A DNA stretch of 64,000 bases from Burkholderia ambifaria AMMD (GTDB lineage: Bacteria; Pseudomonadota; Gammaproteobacteria; Burkholderiales; Burkholderiaceae): positions 1,798,001 to 1,862,000 of the forward strand of contig NC_008391.1 of assembly GCF_000203915.1 (NCBI RefSeq), written 5' to 3'. Both the position numbers and the translations under genes were made by a program. This document shows positions 1 to 8,479 of the stretch, piece by piece. The notes beneath the pieces are model-generated. The model did not search any database. It worked only from the letters and a program-made list of their open reading frames with translations, and was not told the DNA's origin. The first letter of the stretch is position 1; every line of letters begins with the position of its first letter.

Positions 1-16
1 TGCAGCGGCGCTGGCG

Positions 17-1330
17 CTACGCGCTCGCCGCTTCGTTCGGCGAAGGCATATCGTTGGGTACGCTGGTTACGCCCGGTACGCCCGGCGGCAGCCCGTTCGC
101 ACCGTGCCCGTGCCGCCCCGTGACGACGCCTGCGTCGATCAGCGTGCGTGCCTCGTCCGGCGTATAACCCAGCTCGCCGAGCAGCGCGCACGTGTCCTGA
201 CCGAGCGCGGGCGGCGCCGAGCGCAGCCGCAGGCGCTCCCCGCCAAGCGTGAGCGGCAGCAGCGCGGTGCGCGTGTCGACCGGCCGGCCGGCGCTGCTCG
301 CGTCGGCCGGCAGCGTCACGGCTTCGAGGCCCCCGGTCGCGAGCAGATGCGGATCGTCGAACAGGTCCTGCGGCTTCGTGATCGGCGCATACGGCAGGCC
401 GATCGATTCGAAGATCGCGCCGATCTCCGCGGCCGAATGCGCGGCGAGCCGCGCACGCAGTTCGGGCAGCAGCCACTCGCGGGCCTGCACGCGGAGGTTG
501 TTCGTCGCAAGGCGCGCATCGTCCTTCAGCGCGGCCAGCCCGAACGCATCGCAGAACAGCGCCCACTGCGTGTCCGACACGACCGCGAGAAAGATCTGCT
601 CGCCGTCCCTCACCGAAAACACGTCGTAGACCGCCCATGCGGAAATGCGGCTCGGCATCGGCGACGCGGCCTGCCCCGTCACCGCGAACTGCATCATGTG
701 CTGCGCGACGAGGAACACGTTGTTCTCGAACAGCGAGCTCTGCACCTGCTGGCCGCACCCGGTGCGTTCGCGCTGCGCGAGCGCGGCCATCGCGCCGATC
801 GCGCCGAACATCCCGCCCATGATGTCGTTGACGCTCGAGCCCGCACGCAACGGCCGGCCTTCGGGACCCGTCATGTACGCGAGGCCGCCCATCATCTGCA
901 CGACTTCGTCGAGCGCGGTGCGATGTTCGTACGGCCCCGGCAGAAAGCCCTTGTGCGACACGTACACCAGGCGGGGATTCAGCGAGGACAGCGCGGCATG
1001 ACCGAGGCCGAGCCGGTCCATCGTGCCGCTCTTGAAGTTCTCGCTGAACACATCCGCCGTCGCGACGAGCCGCCGCACGATCTCGAGCCCGCGCGGATCC
1101 TTCACGTCCACCGCCAGGCTCTTCTTGTTGCGGTTGAACATCCCGAAGAAGCCCGCGCCGGAACCGCGCAGCGCACGCGTGCTGTCACCCGCGATCGGTT
1201 CGATCTTGATGACTTCCGCACCGAGATCCGCGAGCAGCATCCCGCAGGTCGGGCCCATGACCATGTGCGTCATCTCGATCACGCGCACGCCTTCGTACGG
1301 CAGCGCCGAAGCCGGTTGGCGATCGTTCAT
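17..1330 (-). CDS. CaiB/BaiF family CoA-transferase
   Basis: A 437-residue type III CoA-transferase, which moves CoA between acyl-CoA thioesters and free carboxylic acids in the cytoplasm. Family marks are the N-terminal RVIEM...GPTCGMLLADLGAEVIKIE block (about residues 16-44), RNKKSLAVDVKDPRG at 68-81 and an Asp at 141 where formyl-CoA transferase has its nucleophile. Its ATG overlaps the TGA of the upstream HMG-CoA lyase gene as ATGA, so the two are translationally coupled. The likely joint role is activation of a branched hydroxy-dicarboxylic acid followed by lyase cleavage; the substrate cannot be read from sequence. The frame stays open upstream, but the ATG at 1330 fits the family's N-terminus and the coupling. 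Confidence 0.9.
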   Translation of the reverse strand: MNDRQPASALPYEGVRVIEMTHMVMGPTCGMLLADLGAEVIKIEPIAGDSTRALRGSGAGFFGMFNRNKKSLAVDVKDPRGLEIVRRLVATADVFSENFKSGTMDRLGLGHAALSSLNPRLVYVSHKGFLPGPYEHRTALDEVVQMMGGLAYMTGPEGRPLRAGSSVNDIMGGMFGAIGAMAALAQRERTGCGQQVQSSLFENNVFLVAQHMMQFAVTGQAASPMPSRISAWAVYDVFSVRDGEQIFLAVVSDTQWALFCDAFGLAALKDDARLATNNLRVQAREWLLPELRARLAAHSAAEIGAIFESIGLPYAPITKPQDLFDDPHLLATGGLEAVTLPADASSAGRPVDTRTALLPLTLGGERLRLRSAPPALGQDTCALLGELGYTPDEARTLIDAGVVTGRHGHGANGLPPGVPGVTSVPNDMPSPNEAASA

Positions 1331-2313
1331 TGCGCGACTCCCGTCAGGCATCCTTCGGGCTGGGTCGCGCTCGGCGCGCGGCCGTCCGCATACCAGAACC
1401 CCTTCGGCAGCCCTGCGTCCGGCACGTGGCCGTACAGCGCCTCGGCAGGCAATGCCGCGTGCAGGATCGCGCGCGCGGCGAGCAGCGCGTCCACGTCGAC
1501 GCCCGTGTCGTACCCCATCGCCTCCAGCAGGAACACGAGATCCTCGGTGACGATGTTGCCGGTCGCACCCGGCGCATAGGGGCAGCCACCCAGGCCGCCC
1601 TGGCTCGCGTCGAGCGTCGTCACGCCGGCGTCGAGCGCCGCGACGACGTTGGCGAGCCCCTGCCCGCGCGTATTGTGGAAGTGCGCGCCGCCGGCCTTGT
1701 CGCCGACTTCGCGCCGCAGGCGCATGAACAGCCGGCGCACCTGCGCCGGGTTCGCGTAGCCGCTCGTATCGGAGAGCCCGATCTCGTCGACGCCGCATTC
1801 GGCCATCGCAGCCGCCATCGCGATCGTCTCGTCGTCGGAGACCGCGCCGGCGAGCGTGCAACCGAACGCCACCGAGACGCCCGCCTCGATCTGCACCGAC
1901 GGAAACCGCGCATCGCGCAGCGCGACGATCGCGCGTACCTCGTCGATCATCTGCGCCGGCGTCTTGCGGATGTTCGCCAGCGAGTGCGCTTCGGTCACCG
2001 ATACCGGCAACGTCAGCTTGTGGACGCCCGCCTCGAACGCGCTTTCGGCGCCGCGCAGGTTCGGTGCAAGCGCGGCGACGCGCAGCCCCGGAATCGCCAG
2101 CGCATGCGCGACGACTTCCCGGATGTCGGCCATCTGCGGCAACAGCCGCGCGGGCACGAACGATCCGACCTCGATTTCGCGCAGGCCGGCCGCGGCGAGC
2201 GCGGTGATCCAGCGCAACTTGTCGGCCGTCGGCATCACGGCCTTGATGCTCTGCAGACCGTCACGCGGCCCGACCTCGCTCACCAGCACCTGCGGATCTT
2301 CGGAAACACTCAT
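1327..2313 (-). CDS. Hydroxymethylglutaryl-CoA lyase family protein
   Basis: A 328-residue TIM-barrel lyase of the HMG-CoA lyase/DRE-TIM group, which splits 3-hydroxy-3-methylglutaryl-CoA-like thioesters into acetyl-CoA and a keto acid. Visible motifs are VGPRDGLQ (residues 14-21), the metal-binding HFH at 211-213 and the active-site loop GGCPYAPGATGN with Cys at 244. The ATG at 2313 is chosen over an upstream TTG because GAGGTG lies just before it. It is the first gene of a two-gene unit with the CoA-transferase and is divergent from an IclR regulator. The usual leucine-catabolism neighbours (isovaleryl-CoA dehydrogenase, carboxylase) are absent, so a dedicated pathway for another branched acid is likely (inference). 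Confidence 0.9.
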   Translation of the reverse strand: MSVSEDPQVLVSEVGPRDGLQSIKAVMPTADKLRWITALAAAGLREIEVGSFVPARLLPQMADIREVVAHALAIPGLRVAALAPNLRGAESAFEAGVHKLTLPVSVTEAHSLANIRKTPAQMIDEVRAIVALRDARFPSVQIEAGVSVAFGCTLAGAVSDDETIAMAAAMAECGVDEIGLSDTSGYANPAQVRRLFMRLRREVGDKAGGAHFHNTRGQGLANVVAALDAGVTTLDASQGGLGGCPYAPGATGNIVTEDLVFLLEAMGYDTGVDVDALLAARAILHAALPAEALYGHVPDAGLPKGFWYADGRAPSATQPEGCLTGVAQ

Positions 2314-2326
2314 TCGACACCTCAAA

Positions 2327-2447
2327 GTTCTATCTGAAAGAACATCGTTCTGTTTGACGGAACTTTAGAGGCGCACCGAATCGGCTGTAAGCGGGGTATA
2401 CCCGTGAAAATGCAATTTTTTGGAACTTGAGTTCTGCCAGACAGAAC
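2327..2447. promoter_or_regulatory. Three 17-bp operator-like repeats, GTTCT-N8-GAAC
   Basis: Three imperfect palindromes lie between the divergent lyase and IclR genes: GTTCTATCTGAAAGAAC (2327-2343), GTTCTGTTTGACGGAAC (2347-2363) and GTTCTGCCAGACAGAAC (2431-2447). The first two start 20 bp apart and precede the lyase start. The third lies between the probable -35 and -10 of the regulator gene. Binding by the adjacent IclR protein is inferred. Confidence 0.75.
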
Positions 2448-2455
2448 GCTATAGT
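2427..2455 (+). promoter_or_regulatory. Putative sigma-70 promoter of the IclR gene
   Basis: TTGAGT (2427-2432) and TATAGT (2450-2455) are separated by 17 bp and lie 33 bp before the GTG start. The third operator repeat fills the spacer, which predicts autorepression. Confidence 0.55.
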
Positions 2456-2487
2456 CGATCGACCGTCACCCAAAGGAACAGCAAGCC

Positions 2488-3309
2488 GTGCCCCCGACCT
2501 CGACTCCCGCAGACCCCACCGGCGACGCGCCTGATGCGTCGGCCGAAGCCTCCAGCGGCGTCGCCGTCCTCGATCGCGCGTTCGCGATCCTCCACGCGTT
2601 CGGACCCACCGACGACCGGCTGTCGCTCGCGGAACTGTCGCGCCGCACCGGGCTGTACAAGAGCACGATCCTGCGCCTGCTCGCCGCGCTCGAGCACGGC
2701 GGCTTCGTGCGCAAGCTCGACGACGGCCAGTACGCGGTCGGACACGAGCCGTTGCGGCTGGCCGCGCTGTATCAACGCTCGTTCCGGGTCGGTCCGGTCG
2801 TCGAACCGTTGCTCGAGACGCTGAGCCGCGAACTCGGTGAAACGGCATCGTTCTACGTGCGGCATGGCGACATGCGCTCGGTGCTCTACCGCGTCGAACC
2901 CGCGCGCACGGTGCGTGTGTCGATCCGGGTCGGCGAGGAGTTTCCGGTTCGCCAGGGGGCGTCCGGGAAAGTGCTGCTCGCGTTCACCGACCCGCACGAT
3001 GCACAGTGGAACGACGTGCGCGAACAGTTGTGGGCCGCGTCGTACGGCGAGCGCGACCCGGAGACGGCGTCGGCATCCGTGCCGGTATTCGGTGCGGCCG
3101 GCGATTGCGTCGGCGCGCTGACGGTGTCCGGTCCCAAATCGCGGCTTGCCGCCGCGCCGGCCATGGCCGCAGCGCTCGCGATGCTGTTGCCGCTCGCGCA
3201 GAAGGCGACCGTCGCGCTCGGCGGCGCAGGCACGCGCTACGACGCGCAACCCGTGCGCGACAGTCTCGCGCGGTTCGTGGCAGCGGCGCACGACACCGCG
3301 CAGCCGTAG
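2488..3309 (+). CDS. IclR family transcriptional regulator
   Basis: A 273-residue IclR regulator. A low-complexity N-terminal tail (1-22) precedes a winged helix-turn-helix (about 26-85, with LSLAELSRRTGLYKSTILRLL as recognition region) and a C-terminal effector domain (about 100-260). The start is a GTG at 2488 with AAGGAA a few bases upstream. It is divergent from the lyase/CoA-transferase pair and probably controls it in response to the pathway's acid or CoA ester; the three GTTCT-N8-GAAC repeats in the shared intergenic region are the likely binding sites. Effector unknown. Confidence 0.9.
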   Translation: MPPTSTPADPTGDAPDASAEASSGVAVLDRAFAILHAFGPTDDRLSLAELSRRTGLYKSTILRLLAALEHGGFVRKLDDGQYAVGHEPLRLAALYQRSFRVGPVVEPLLETLSRELGETASFYVRHGDMRSVLYRVEPARTVRVSIRVGEEFPVRQGASGKVLLAFTDPHDAQWNDVREQLWAASYGERDPETASASVPVFGAAGDCVGALTVSGPKSRLAAAPAMAAALAMLLPLAQKATVALGGAGTRYDAQPVRDSLARFVAAAHDTAQP

Positions 3310-3461
3310 CCGTAGCCGCAGCCATAGCGGGCCACGCGCGTGCGGCGCCGCGACTGCGCAAACGGCAGCCGCATGCGACACTGGCCGCCCGCGCATGCAC
3401 CGCGTCGCCCGCCGGCGCGATGCATGCAACCGTCGTCCGGACACGTACAAGGGCCCCCACC

Positions 3462-4100
3462 ATGAACGCCGCGCGCACCGCCACCTGGTATTTCGATTTC
3501 GTTTCTCCGTTCGCGTACCTGCAGCAGGAACGGTTCGACCAACTGCCGCCTGCCGCCGCATACGAGCCGAAGCCGATCGTGCTCGGCGCGCTGCTCGCGC
3601 ACTGGGGCCAGAAAGCGCCGGCCGAGATCGCGGCGAAGCGCGTCTTCACCTATCGCCACGCGCAATACCGCGCGGACAAGCTCGGCATCCCGTTCCGGAT
3701 GCCGCCCGCGCATCCGTTCAACCCGATCCGGCCGCTGCGGCTCGCGATCGCGATGGGCAACTCGCCCGATGCGATTCGGCGGATCTTCCGGCACATCTGG
3801 CGCGACGGCCAGGACGTGTCGACGCCGGAGGGCTTCGCCGCGCTGTGCGAGGCGGTCGGCTTTCCCGAAGGCGTGACGGCCGTCGACGCGCAACCGGTGA
3901 AGAACGCGCTACGCGCGAACACCGATCAAGCGATCGCGCACGGCGTGTTCGGCGTGCCGACCTTCGAACTCGACGGCGACCTGTTCTGGGGCGAGGATGC
4001 GACCGACATGTTCGTCGACTGCGCGACGTCGCGCGCATGGCTCGACTCGCCCGAAGTACGCCGCATCAGCGCGCTGCCCGAAGGCATCCGGCGCGGCTGA
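3462..4100 (+). CDS. 2-hydroxychromene-2-carboxylate isomerase family protein
   Basis: A 212-residue DsbA-fold/kappa-class glutathione transferase related to NahD, which isomerises 2-hydroxychromene-2-carboxylate using glutathione in naphthalene breakdown. Diagnostic are the N-terminal WYFDFVSPFAYL (residues 8-19), whose Ser replaces the DsbA cysteine, and GVFGVPTFELDGDLFWGED near 160-180 with the cis-proline. No other naphthalene gene is nearby, so the true substrate is open; the family is widely used for glutathione-dependent isomerisations and detoxification. The ATG at 3462 is where homology starts; the frame is open upstream but has no family sequence. It ends just before a convergent LysR gene. 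Confidence 0.85.
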   Translation: MNAARTATWYFDFVSPFAYLQQERFDQLPPAAAYEPKPIVLGALLAHWGQKAPAEIAAKRVFTYRHAQYRADKLGIPFRMPPAHPFNPIRPLRLAIAMGNSPDAIRRIFRHIWRDGQDVSTPEGFAALCEAVGFPEGVTAVDAQPVKNALRANTDQAIAHGVFGVPTFELDGDLFWGEDATDMFVDCATSRAWLDSPEVRRISALPEGIRRG

Positions 4101-4106
4101 CCGCAC

Positions 4107-4131
4107 GCGCGACGGCGCCTACCCGTCGCGC
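4107..4131. terminator. Possible bidirectional hairpin
   Basis: GCGCGACGG (4107-4115) and CCGTCGCGC (4123-4131) form a perfect 9-bp stem with a 7-nt loop between two convergent genes. It overlaps the last codons of the LysR gene and has no T-tract, so termination is only suggested. Confidence 0.35.
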
Positions 4132-5102
4132 CCTTCGACGAGCAGGGGCACGGCCTCGCGCATCATCGAGACGAAACGCACGAGCCGCGACGGATAGAAC
4201 TGCGCGTGCGGGTAGGTCATGTAGACCGGCAACGGCGCGGCGTACCAGTCGGGCGCGAGATGCACGAGCTCGCCGCGCGCGAGATGGTCCGCCAGCATCC
4301 AGGACGAACCGACGCACGCGCCGACCCCGAGCAGCGCCGCGCTGCGTAGCGCGTAGAGATTCGCGGTCGTGATGCGCGGGCGCATCGCGATGCGGCGCGT
4401 GTCGCCCGTGACGGTGTGCGTCAGCGTCAGCTCGGTCCGGTAATACGTGCGCAGCGCGAGCCACGGCAACGCGGCGAGCGCGTCGGGATCGGCGGGCACG
4501 TCGGCGCCGTTCAGCACGGACGGCGCGGCCACCACGAAGCGCGGCACCTTGCTCAGCCGGATCGCGACGACGGACGGATCGGTCGGCTCGCCGACCTGGA
4601 TCGCGCAGTCGATCCCGCTGCCGACAAAATCGCGCACCTCGTCCTGCAGCAGCCATTCCACCGAGACACGCGGGTAGTCACGCAGGAACCGCGCGAGCGG
4701 CTCGACGAAGCGCTCCTGCCCGAACGCATGCGGGACCGCGACCCGCAGCAGGCCGTCGGGCTCCTCCTGCGCGCCGCGCAGGTCGGCCTCGAACGCCGCC
4801 CAGTTCGTCAGCAGTTCCTTCGCGCGCGTGAAGCAGCGCTCGCCGTCGACGGTCAGCCGCATCGCATGGGTCGTCCGCTGCAGCAGCCGCATCCCGAGCG
4901 AGCGTTCGAGCGCCTGCAGCCGCCGGCTGATGGTCGGCTGCGTCGTGTGGAGTTGCGCGGCGGCGGCCGACAGGCTGCCGGCCTCGACTATGCGCACGAA
5001 GGTTTCCATCAGCTCGAAACGATAGCCGGCGCCGTCGACGGGCACGACCTGGATGCGCGCAGACCCACCTGTGGCGGGCAAATCGGGGATTTTCTCGGTC
5101 AT
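4119..5102 (-). CDS. LysR family transcriptional regulator
   Basis: A 327-residue LysR-type regulator. The helix-turn-helix is at about residues 46-66 (GSLSAAAAQLHTTQPTISRRL), followed by the substrate-binding domain. Some 30 residues precede the usual LysR start, so translation may instead begin at the internal Met-32 (METFVRIVEAG); the ribosome binding site before 5102 is weak. It is divergent from an MFS transporter with about 100 bp between them, which suggests that it regulates that exporter. No effector can be assigned. Confidence 0.9.
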   Translation of the reverse strand: MTEKIPDLPATGGSARIQVVPVDGAGYRFELMETFVRIVEAGSLSAAAAQLHTTQPTISRRLQALERSLGMRLLQRTTHAMRLTVDGERCFTRAKELLTNWAAFEADLRGAQEEPDGLLRVAVPHAFGQERFVEPLARFLRDYPRVSVEWLLQDEVRDFVGSGIDCAIQVGEPTDPSVVAIRLSKVPRFVVAAPSVLNGADVPADPDALAALPWLALRTYYRTELTLTHTVTGDTRRIAMRPRITTANLYALRSAALLGVGACVGSSWMLADHLARGELVHLAPDWYAAPLPVYMTYPHAQFYPSRLVRFVSMMREAVPLLVEGRDG

Positions 5103-5202
5103 TCGTCAAGCGTATAACAAATCTGCGCCCGACGGCACTACCGTGGCCGGCCGCCGGCCGGCACACTCGCGTCCATTCGATACCCGAACAAGGATGTACG
5201 CG

Positions 5203-6435
5203 ATGTCCACTCCGACCCGTCTCGACGCCGCGCCCCGCGCGGCGCATGCACCGGCCCCCGCGGCCGCCTCGTCGATGCTCGATCGCCGGCTCGTGCTGCT
5301 GCTGGCCGCGGCCGCCGGCCTCGGCGTCGCGCCGCTCTACTATGCGCAGCCGATGCTCGCCGCGCTGGGGCCCGATCTCGGCGCGTCGGCGCGCGCGATC
5401 GGCTTCGTGCCGACGCTCACGCAGCTCGGCTATGCGCTCGGCATCCTGCTGCTCGCGCCGCTCGGCGACCGCTTCGACCGCCGCCGCGTGATCGTCACGA
5501 AAGCCGCCGCGCTGGTCGTCGCGCTGCTGCTCGCGGCGGTCGCGCCGTCGCTCGGGTTGCTGCTGGCCGCGAGCTTCGCGATCGGCTTGACCGCGACGAT
5601 GGCGCAGGACGTCGTGCCGGCCGCCGCGACGCTCGCGCACGATGCGCATCGCGGCCGCATCGTCGGCACGGTGATGACGGGGTTGCTGCTCGGCATCCTG
5701 CTGTCGCGCGTCGTCGCCGGCTTCGTCGCGGAAACGGCCGGCTGGCGCGCGATGTTCGCGCTCGCGGCCGCCAGCGTCGCCGCCATCGGCATCGTGGCCG
5801 CACGCGGGCTGCCGCGCTTCGAACCCACCACGCAGCTGTCGTACCGCGCGCTGATCGGGTCGCTCGGCGAATTGTGGCGCCGTCATCCCGCGCTGCGCCG
5901 CGCCGCGCTCGCGCAAGGGCTGCTGGCCGTCGGGTTCAGCGCGTTCTGGTCGACGCTCGCGGTGATGCTGCACGGCGCGCCGTTCCATCTCGGCAGCGCA
6001 GCCGCCGGCGCATTCGGCCTCGCGGGCGCCGCTGGCGCGCTGGCCGCGCCCGTGGCCGGACGCCTGGCCGATCACCATGGTCCCGAGCGTGTCACGCGGC
6101 TCGGAATCGGGATCGCGACCGTGTCGTTCGCCGCGATGGCCGCCGCGCCGCTGATGACGCCGCATGCGCAACTCGCGCTGCTCGCCGCCGCGACGATCGG
6201 CTTCGATCTCGGCGTGCAGGCCACGCTGATCGCGCACCAGGCGATCGTCTACCGGATCGACCCGGCGTCGCGCAGCCGTCTCAACGCGGTGCTGTTCGTC
6301 GGCATGTTCATCGGGATGGCGACCGGTGCCGCACTGGGCAGTTCGTTGCTCGCGCAACTGGGCTGGAATGCGGTGATCGTGCTGGCCGTGGCGACGTCGC
6401 TGGCTGCGCTGGCCGTGCGGGTGTGGCGCCGGTAA
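5203..6435 (+). CDS. MFS transporter
   Basis: A 410-residue major facilitator superfamily permease with about 12 predicted transmembrane segments. It has the loop 2-3 signature LGDRFDRRRV (near residues 87-96) and the related second-half GRLADHHGPERVTRLG. It resembles the drug/sugar efflux branch. The ATG at 5203 is preferred over one at 5194 because AAGGA (5190-5194) sits 8 nt before it. It is divergent from a LysR regulator that probably controls it, and a strong intrinsic terminator follows. Substrate unknown. Confidence 0.9.
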   Translation: MSTPTRLDAAPRAAHAPAPAAASSMLDRRLVLLLAAAAGLGVAPLYYAQPMLAALGPDLGASARAIGFVPTLTQLGYALGILLLAPLGDRFDRRRVIVTKAAALVVALLLAAVAPSLGLLLAASFAIGLTATMAQDVVPAAATLAHDAHRGRIVGTVMTGLLLGILLSRVVAGFVAETAGWRAMFALAAASVAAIGIVAARGLPRFEPTTQLSYRALIGSLGELWRRHPALRRAALAQGLLAVGFSAFWSTLAVMLHGAPFHLGSAAAGAFGLAGAAGALAAPVAGRLADHHGPERVTRLGIGIATVSFAAMAAAPLMTPHAQLALLAAATIGFDLGVQATLIAHQAIVYRIDPASRSRLNAVLFVGMFIGMATGAALGSSLLAQLGWNAVIVLAVATSLAALAVRVWRR

Positions 6436-6456
6436 TTCGCGACGTCAGGAATGCGG

Positions 6457-6490
6457 GGCGGGCAGGCCGCAGGGCTTGCCCGCCTTTTCT
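6457..6490 (+). terminator. Intrinsic terminator after the MFS gene
   Basis: GGCGGGCA (6457-6464) and TGCCCGCC (6477-6484) form a perfect 8-bp stem followed by TTTTCTTTT. The next 370 bp up to the PAP2 gene are AT-richer than the surroundings and show no convincing gene. Confidence 0.85.
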
Positions 6491-6861
6491 TTTATTTTCT
6501 TTCGGTGCTGCGCGGCCGGGCGCAGCGCGGCAGATCCGCACCGGACGCGGAACGTTTTCGGTCATCCGGCGCAAGGTCCGCGACGGCTCATCAAATTATC
6601 CAGTTCAACCGATTATTTTTCGCCCAGTGTGCAGCGATCCGTGCGCAACCGTCAGATGATTCTGCATCACCGCGCCGCACGGCCCGCTCCAATCCGGCCC
6701 CACCCGGAATCCGCGTTTTCTCAGGGGATTCCCGGTATTTTTTCCCATTTTCTTCGAAATTACCGATGACATACTTGCCCCCCGTTGCGCTCCGGTGCGA
6801 GCGCGCTTCCTGATCCTGTCGGCCGCGCTTCATGTGTCGTGCGTCCGCCGGGTCGCAGAAC

Positions 6862-7557
6862 ATGAACAATTTCGACACCACGATCCAGACCTTCCTCACC
6901 CATATTACGTTCGGACCGCTGATGAACCACGCGATCCGCGTAATCGCCGGCCTCTATACGTTCAAGGGCTTCGTGCTCATCCCCGTGCTGTGCTGGCTAT
7001 GGTTCCAGCCGGGCCCCCAACGCGAACGGCAACGCGAGCTGGTCATCGCGACCGTCGCGAGCGGGCTCGTCGCGCTTGCGTTCGGCCGATTGCTCGCGAA
7101 AGCCCTGCCGTTCCGCGTGCGGCCGATCTACAACCCCGACCTGCACCTGCACTTCCCGTCCGAGGAATTGCGCGCGGCCACGCTGCAGGCGTGGAGCTCG
7201 TTTCCGAGCGATCACGCGATGCTGTGGATGGCGATCGCGACCGGGATCTTCATCATCGCGCGCCGCGTCGGCGTGCTCGCGCTGCTGTATGCGGTCGTGT
7301 TCATCTGCGTGCCGCGTGCGTATCTCGGCTTTCACTACCCGACCGACCTGATCGCCGGCGCGGCGATCGGCATCGCGATCGCGTGGCTGCTCACGCGCGA
7401 TGCGATTCGCGCGCGCTTCGCGCCGCAGGTGCTGGACGCGATCCGGCGCTTCCCCGCGCCGGCCTATACGCTCGCGTTCCTGCTGTGCTTCGAGTTGATC
7501 ACGCAGTTCGACGAACTGCTGACGCTCGCGCAGTCGGTCAAGCACACGACGATGTAA
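6862..7557 (+). CDS. PAP2 family membrane phosphatase
   Basis: A 231-residue integral membrane phosphatase of the PAP2 superfamily, which dephosphorylates lipid phosphates such as phosphatidate or undecaprenyl pyrophosphate at the periplasmic face. The three catalytic motifs are present: K-X6-RP in KALPFRVRP (about residue 80), SFPSDHA (about 113-119, PSDH replacing the usual PSGH) and RAYLGFHYPTD (about 152-162). Five to six hydrophobic helices are visible. Met-11 of the longer frame (6862) is taken as start because the upstream codons look unrelated. It stands alone; the nearest gene is convergent. Confidence 0.88.
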   Translation: MNNFDTTIQTFLTHITFGPLMNHAIRVIAGLYTFKGFVLIPVLCWLWFQPGPQRERQRELVIATVASGLVALAFGRLLAKALPFRVRPIYNPDLHLHFPSEELRAATLQAWSSFPSDHAMLWMAIATGIFIIARRVGVLALLYAVVFICVPRAYLGFHYPTDLIAGAAIGIAIAWLLTRDAIRARFAPQVLDAIRRFPAPAYTLAFLLCFELITQFDELLTLAQSVKHTTM

Positions 7558-7693
7558 CGGGACGGCGCCGCAATGCATCCGCTGCTGTCGTCACGACGCC
7601 CGGGCACGCGCTGCCGGCCCTGCGCGGCGGCATCGCGTCGTGCGCATGCCGCCGCCCGCATCGCCTTCGCCGCAGCGATCGCCGCCGCGAACG

Positions 7694-8353
7694 TCAGTCG
7701 CGATCGGGTGCGCCGAGCGGGAAGAACGCGCGGTACGGCCGCGCTTCGTCGACTGCACGCGCGAACGACGGCCGCGCCAGCAGCCGCTTGCGATACGCGA
7801 TCACGTTCGCGAACGACGGATCGATCCGGTGCGTCCAGTCCGCGTAGAACAGGAACGGCGCCGCGCCGCAGTCGGCGAGGCTGAAGCGGTCGCCGGCCGC
7901 CCATTCGCGATCGGCCATCGTTCGATCCAGCCATGCATACGATGTTTCGAGCATCGCACGCGCATCGGCGACACCCCGCGCATCGCGCTCGTGCTCCGGC
8001 CGCAGCGCATCGTGCACGACCTTCTGCTGCGGCGTCGATACATAGTTGTCGAAGAAACGATCCATCGTCCGGACTTCCAGCGCCGCGCGCCGGTCGTCGG
8101 GCACCAGCCGCGCGGGGCCCGGATGGTAGAGGTCGAGGTACTCGATGATGATCGTCGCCTCGATCACGGGGCGGCCCGCGTCCACGAGCACGGGGAACCG
8201 CTTCAGCGGCCACAGCGCAGCCAGTTCCTGCATCGGCTTCGGATCGTCGTGCGCGAGCACGCGATAGTCGAACGGCGTGCCGTTCTCGTACAGCGCGGTC
8301 AGCACCTTCTGGCAGTAGGACGAAAAGGGATGGGCGTAAAGCGTCGGTGTCAT
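7694..8353 (-). CDS. Glutathione S-transferase family protein
   Basis: A 219-residue soluble GST. The N-terminal thioredoxin-like domain (1-80) has LYAHPFSSYCQKVLTAL, with a Ser/Cys active-site region at residues 11-14, and the glutathione-binding VIEATIIIEYLD around 62-74. The C-terminal helical domain contains FSLADCGAAPFLFY. It lies 126 bp downstream of the persulfide dioxygenase-rhodanese gene on the same strand. Because that enzyme uses glutathione persulfide, a shared role in glutathione-linked sulfur or electrophile handling is possible (inference). Confidence 0.88.
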   Translation of the reverse strand: MTPTLYAHPFSSYCQKVLTALYENGTPFDYRVLAHDDPKPMQELAALWPLKRFPVLVDAGRPVIEATIIIEYLDLYHPGPARLVPDDRRAALEVRTMDRFFDNYVSTPQQKVVHDALRPEHERDARGVADARAMLETSYAWLDRTMADREWAAGDRFSLADCGAAPFLFYADWTHRIDPSFANVIAYRKRLLARPSFARAVDEARPYRAFFPLGAPDRD

Positions 8354-8479
8354 CGCAGGGTCTCTCAGGGTGTCGGCGCCGCGTCATGCGGCGCCAGGGA
8401 ATCGGATAACTGGACGACGAACGGCGCCACGCCGGTTCGACACGATCCGAATATTTTTTTGTTGTGCGGCTTCGCGCCG

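Noticed and set aside
6591..6899. 102-codon minus-strand open frame between MFS and PAP2 genes
   Set aside because: Overlaps the start of the PAP2 gene, has no ribosome binding site and no recognisable features.
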